Made by a program: the position numbers and the translations under genes. A DNA stretch of 64,000 bases from the NCBI GenBank assembly GCA_020060765.1, contig JAGUZQ010000048.1, positions 1 through 64,000 on the forward strand. Direction: 5' to 3'. The notes beneath the pieces are model-generated. The model did not search any database. It saw only the letters and a program-made list of their open reading frames with translations, and was not told where the DNA came from. Below are positions 60,659-64,000 of this stretch, in pieces. The DNA is from Planctomycetota bacterium. Lineage in GTDB: Bacteria > Planctomycetota > SZUA-567. The stretch's first letter is position 1. Every line of letters begins with the position of its first letter.

Positions 60659-62112
60659 GCGATTTACCCGAATATGTCGATGGTCTGCCCAACATCTGCG
60701 GCGAGGAAAACCGCATTGCCGAAGCCACGCGCGGCGGAGGCAAAGTTTTTCTTAACGAAAGCGGAATCGATTTCAACGGCATCAACAGCGCTTTCTGCAT
60801 CGCCCTGCACATGCAGCAGCCGCTGATTCCGGCAGGCGGCGACAACCTCTCCACCGCCGAGATCATCAGCAATCTGCAATACATGATGGAACACCAGGGC
60901 ACCGGCGACAACCACAACGCCTCCGTTTTCCACTGGTGTTACAAGCGTATCGGCGAACTGGTGCCGGAACTGGTCGACGGCGGCAAGGAGCCGCGCGTGA
61001 TGCTGGACTACTCCGGCTGCCTGCTGCACGGACTCCGCAAGATGGGACTGAACGACGTATTCGACAGTCTCCGCCGCATCACCTGCGAGCCGCGCTACCG
61101 CCGGTGCGTGGAGTGGCTGGGCTGCACCTGGAGCCACGCGGTCGCGCCCTCCACGCCGGTGCAGGATTTTCGCCTGCATGTCAAAGCCTGGCAACACCAC
61201 TTCGCCGCGATTTTCGGACTGGAAGCCCTGTCCCGCGTGAAAGGCTTTTCCCCCGCCGAAATGGCTCTGCCCAACCATCCGGACGTCGCCTACGAATTCG
61301 TGAAGACGCTCAAAGATTGCGGCTATCTCTGGGTCATGGTGCAGGAACATTCTGTCGAGGAACCGGAAAGCGGGCGCAATCCTTCCCGTCCGCATCTGCC
61401 GCACCGGCTGGTGGTGGAAAATTCCAAAGGCGAATCAATCAGCATTATCGCCATCATCAAGACGCAGGGGTCGGACACCAAGCTGGTCGCACAGATGCAG
61501 CCGTTTTACGAAGCGAAAAGCATGGGGCGGACGGAATTGAACGGCAAGTCGATTCCGCCGCTGGTGACGCAGATCGGCGACGGGGAAAACGGCGGCGTGA
61601 TGATGAACGAATTCCCCGGCATGTTCCGGCAGGCAATGGGCGAAGCCACCCGCTCCGGCACGCCCGCCCTGAACGCGACGGAATATCTGGAACATCTGTT
61701 CGCGTCTGGAATCACGGAAAACGACCTGCCGGTGGTGCAGCCGATCAAGCAAAAAAAACTGTTCGAGCGTTTCACCCGCGCCGCCGGGCCGGAAAAACTG
61801 GTGCAGATTATCGCGGAAATAAAGAAGGAAGACGGCTCTTTCCACATGGACGGCGGCAGTTGGACTAACAATATTTCCTGGGTCAGCGGCTACGAAAACG
61901 TATTGGGGCCGATGGATAAGGTCAGCGTCGATTTCGCGGAAAAGGTGTTGGCGAAAAACGTCCCCACCCACGACCCGCGCTACCGTAACGCGCTTTACTA
62001 TCTGCTGCTGACACAGACGAGTTGCTACCGCTACTGGGGACAGGGAATCTGGACAGATTACGCCAAGGAACTCTGCCGCCGGGGCGAGGCGATTCTGGGG
62101 CATGATTTTTAA
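60655..62112 (+). CDS. GH57-like glycoside hydrolase
   Basis: 485 aa, cytoplasmic (no signal peptide). INSAFCIALHMQQPLIP, GFSPAEMALPNHPDV, LWVMVQEHSVE and MNEFPGMF match GH57-type barrels. The Glu in GFSPAEMALP is a likely nucleophile position. Coupling to a sugar kinase suggests alpha-glucan breakdown followed by phosphorylation. It is unlike the 437-aa GH57-like protein at the start of the window. Confidence 0.82.
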   Translation: MSDLPEYVDGLPNICGEENRIAEATRGGGKVFLNESGIDFNGINSAFCIALHMQQPLIPAGGDNLSTAEIISNLQYMMEHQGTGDNHNASVFHWCYKRIGELVPELVDGGKEPRVMLDYSGCLLHGLRKMGLNDVFDSLRRITCEPRYRRCVEWLGCTWSHAVAPSTPVQDFRLHVKAWQHHFAAIFGLEALSRVKGFSPAEMALPNHPDVAYEFVKTLKDCGYLWVMVQEHSVEEPESGRNPSRPHLPHRLVVENSKGESISIIAIIKTQGSDTKLVAQMQPFYEAKSMGRTELNGKSIPPLVTQIGDGENGGVMMNEFPGMFRQAMGEATRSGTPALNATEYLEHLFASGITENDLPVVQPIKQKKLFERFTRAAGPEKLVQIIAEIKKEDGSFHMDGGSWTNNISWVSGYENVLGPMDKVSVDFAEKVLAKNVPTHDPRYRNALYYLLLTQTSCYRYWGQGIWTDYAKELCRRGEAILGHDF

Positions 62113-62131
62113 GAGATGACAGAGAATAGAA

Positions 62132-62725
62132 TTGGTGATTTTTTTTCAAAAGGCAAATCACTTGCATCGGATAAATATAAAAACATGTTTGCGTTTTTTT
62201 TACGCCTTTATACTGACCGCTTTTCTTGCATTCATGTTAAATGCCTTTATGTGGTTCGTGCTGTATTTATTTGAAGAAACTCTTGGCAGTATCCAGAAAA
62301 CTTTCAACTTTTGCGATTGCCGTAAAGTTATAATTCCCATTTTGATATTGTTGTCATCGAATGTTTCAGCTTACTTTACGGCAAGGATGGTTGTCAATCG
62401 CATGAAGGATGGCAAATGGGCATGCACTCTTTTTTTCACTAGTGTTGCTGCGCTTTTTTCCATCTCTATTGCAATTGCAGATAGCACTACACATACACAT
62501 GCAGCACTTATCCTTGCATGGCTGACGCTGCCAGTTGGCACATCTTTCGTTGCTGCCGATTTAGAACAAAGAAAAATCCTCCGCGGCAACTCACAACGTA
62601 AAACTGTATACAGAAACTGGATTGACAGAGTATTAAAATATCAGCAGTCTAGGCAAGCTCTTCTGGGAGAAAAGCAAAACCCTAGCCTTCCGGGAAAATC
62701 GGAAGATAAAGGGTTGAAACTATGA
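62132..62725 (+). CDS. Small four-helix membrane protein
   Basis: 197 aa from a GTG (62132) without a clear ribosome site. Four TM helices (about 22-48, 66-88, 98-115, 124-144) and a basic C-terminal tail. It is AT-rich compared with its neighbours. No family is recognised; it may have been acquired. Confidence 0.55.
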   Translation: MVIFFQKANHLHRINIKTCLRFFYAFILTAFLAFMLNAFMWFVLYLFEETLGSIQKTFNFCDCRKVIIPILILLSSNVSAYFTARMVVNRMKDGKWACTLFFTSVAALFSISIAIADSTTHTHAALILAWLTLPVGTSFVAADLEQRKILRGNSQRKTVYRNWIDRVLKYQQSRQALLGEKQNPSLPGKSEDKGLKL

Positions 62726-62742
62726 ATTTATAACGCGTGCCC

Positions 62743-63243
62743 TCATGCGCTGACAGCGTCGGTTTCTGTCGCGTCAACTTTTTCCGTTTCCATCAGGCGG
62801 CTGGGGACGACCGTGACCGGGCAGCAGGCCTTGTGCAGGATCGCCTCGCTGATGCTGCCCAATAGCAGGTCGTGCAGCGCGCCATGCCCGTGCGAGCCGA
62901 TGACGATCATGTCGGCTTTCCATGCCTCCGACTCAGACATAATCCCGTCGATCACCGCCCCGTCAGCCATCATGGTTTCGGTACTGATGCCGACCGCCAG
63001 CGGGCGGCGCACAAGCTGCCGCAGCATTCCCTCGCGCCGCGCGCGCTCACGGGCAAGCACGCCGGGGTCGGGGAAATAGCCGACGTAAGCGTTGCCCGCC
63101 ATATAGCCGACCGGCTCGCGCTCAGGCACAAACACATGAAAGAGCTTCACTGTCGCGCCCGTCGCCCGTGCCAACTTGAATGCCGTGTCAACCGTGCAAT
63201 CCGTGATGCGAGAGAAATCCAGAGGAACAAGAATGCGTTTCAT
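62743..63243 (-). CDS. Universal stress protein
   Basis: 166 aa. KRILVPLDFSRITDC and the ATP-binding GSHGHGALHDLLLGSISEAI, then CPVTVVPS, are the UspA core (G-2x-G-9x-G-S). It should bind ATP and form dimers. It lies convergent to the small membrane protein and divergent from the SUI1 gene. Confidence 0.92.
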   Translation of the reverse strand: MKRILVPLDFSRITDCTVDTAFKLARATGATVKLFHVFVPEREPVGYMAGNAYVGYFPDPGVLARERARREGMLRQLVRRPLAVGISTETMMADGAVIDGIMSESEAWKADMIVIGSHGHGALHDLLLGSISEAILHKACCPVTVVPSRLMETEKVDATETDAVSA

Positions 63244-63395
63244 GAGCTTCCCCTTTCGCGCCGGAAAAAGACGTGCAGCTGTCGGTCGCCGGCCAACGCC
63301 CGAAAAACCTTCCCCTCTACCTTAAGTGTATGACATGTGGACGCTAAAGCAAATTCCGGTATAATGAATTTGTCTGCTGAAATGAGGATGAACCC

Positions 63396-63713
63396 ATGTC
63401 TAAAAAACTCACCTCCGGCGAGGGTTGGAGCCTGGTGCCTTCCGAGCCCGGAAGCGCGGATGATTTCGAACTGCTGCCGCCGGAAAAGCACAGGCTGAAA
63501 ATCAAACTGGAAAAACGCGCCAAGGGGAAAACCGTAACCTCTATCGGAATTTTCTCCCTGCCGGAAGACGACCTGAAAGAACTGGCCAAAAAGCTGAAAA
63601 GCGCCTGCGGCGGCGGCGGTACGGCCAGGGAGCGCGCAATCGAAATCCAGGGCGACCACCGCGACAGAATCCGCGACTGGTTGCAGAAAAACGGATGGGG
63701 CGTTTCCGGCTAA
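63396..63713 (+). CDS. SUI1/YciH-type translation initiation factor-like protein
   Basis: 105 aa. The second half (HRLKIKLEKRAKGKTVTSIG, ELAKKLKSACGGGGTARERA, IEIQGDHRDRIRDWL) matches bacterial YciH and eIF1/SUI1. Such proteins bind the small ribosomal subunit and affect start-site fidelity in eukaryotes; the bacterial role is less certain. A TATAAT (63360-63365) lies upstream without a clear -35. A 9-bp hairpin follows the gene. Confidence 0.9.
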   Translation: MSKKLTSGEGWSLVPSEPGSADDFELLPPEKHRLKIKLEKRAKGKTVTSIGIFSLPEDDLKELAKKLKSACGGGGTARERAIEIQGDHRDRIRDWLQKNGWGVSG

Positions 63714-63721
63714 CCCGGCCT

Positions 63722-63742
63722 TGTTTCGCGGCGCGCGAAACA
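63722..63742. terminator. Hairpin after the SUI1-like gene
   Basis: Perfect 9-base arms, TGTTTCGCG and CGCGAAACA, with loop GCG. No T-run follows, so termination by this hairpin alone is uncertain. Confidence 0.45.
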
Positions 63743-63816
63743 TATAATGCTTTGAACGAGTTTATCTATCGGCTTTATCAACGAATGACGAAGCCAGGAA
63801 AACCCGTCAACACGTG

Positions 63817-63822
63817 TATAAT
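63817..63822 (+). promoter_or_regulatory. -10 candidate of the last gene
   Basis: TATAAT preceded by TGn-like bases (CGTGTATAAT), 27 bases before the TTG start; no clear -35. Confidence 0.4.
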
Positions 63823-63849
63823 AAAAATGGTTCACGCAAAGGAATCTGA

Positions 63850-64000
63850 TTGGACACGCAAGGCAAAACCGATTATGGCTGGCTGTTGCTGCTGGCGACG
63901 GCGGGATGCCTGATCCTGGGCTCGCGGCTGCTGATCGTGCAGACCTGCGGCAGTCCCGTGCCGCTGCTCGACCAGTGGGGCGAGGAAGGGCTTAACCTTT
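63850..64000 (+). CDS. N-terminal part of a membrane protein, truncated by the window end
   Basis: A TTG (63850) with AAAGGA upstream opens a frame that runs to the window end without a stop. The 50 visible residues start MDTQGKTDYGWLLLLATAG, then a TM helix, and PVPLLDQWGEEG, a phrase reminiscent of multi-TM glycosyltransferase-like membrane proteins. The family cannot be fixed from this fragment. Confidence 0.5.
   Translation, partial: MDTQGKTDYGWLLLLATAGCLILGSRLLIVQTCGSPVPLLDQWGEEGLNL

Overview
The window suggests an anaerobic or facultative, polysaccharide-degrading Gram-negative bacterium of the PVC superphylum, most likely Lentisphaerota (Victivallales-like). The evidence is three class III-type prepilin proteins with degenerate H-X9-DG tails, very large secreted multidomain glycosidases, a sulfatase, an outer-membrane TPR/beta-barrel protein, and a lexA-recA operon with TTG and GTG starts. 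The affiliation is inferred from gene content, not from a marker-gene tree. No rRNA, tRNA or CRISPR array was seen.

Layout. (1) 94-19317 is a carbohydrate-degradation island: a GH57-like protein, an AbiEi-like/pseudopilin fusion, a GH20-like hexosaminidase and a 2070-aa LamG/GH2-like protein on one side; then, on the minus strand, a second AbiEi-like/pseudopilin fusion, a 1388-aa GH-A-like protein and a sulfatase. (2) 19806-26984 is an IclR regulator followed by a glucarate-dehydratase-type enolase-superfamily enzyme, a GH13 amylase, an SDR, an RraA-like protein and a TIM-barrel GH-like protein, which looks like a sugar/sugar-acid catabolic operon. (3) 27093-33410 is mostly housekeeping: dtd, an alpha/beta hydrolase, ackA, a PAS hybrid histidine kinase, recA and lexA. 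(4) 33756-38173 is a third pseudopilin followed by a 1235-aa GH-A/CBM9-like protein. (5) 48048 down to 38309 is a tightly packed six-gene exopolysaccharide operon: MshEN-like/pseudokinase/TPR protein, TPR beta-barrel export protein, cellulose-synthase-like GT2, GH8, a half-ferritin-like small protein and a ferritin-like/GGDEF diguanylate cyclase. (6) 48230-55479 holds an ECF sigma factor with a membrane partner, two ABC-2 permeases, an orphan FliG-like protein, a degenerate nuclease-like protein and a DJ-1 protein. (7) 55639-64000 holds membrane proteins, a 2-hydroxyacyl-CoA dehydratase-like subunit, a flippase-like protein, a PHP protein, a PfkB sugar kinase, a second GH57-like protein, UspA and a SUI1/YciH protein, and ends in a truncated membrane-protein gene.

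Two systems deserve most attention. First, two loci each encode an AbiEi-type DNA-binding protein that runs in frame, with no stop, into a prepilin. Both have a strong internal Shine-Dalgarno and ATG just before the prepilin part and both are followed by a secreted glycosidase. This could be a regulator released by prepilin peptidase, or one ORF giving two products. Second, the exopolysaccharide operon replaces the usual PilZ domain of cellulose synthase with a separate membrane protein that joins a two-motif MshEN-like (c-di-GMP-binding type) domain, a pseudokinase lacking every catalytic residue, and TPRs. The same operon supplies a cyclase with an intact GGEEF and I-site.

Promoter-level observations include a LexA-operator candidate inside the lexA promoter and a LacI-type palindrome (14 of 16 bases shared) in front of both a GH57-like gene and the third pseudopilin locus.
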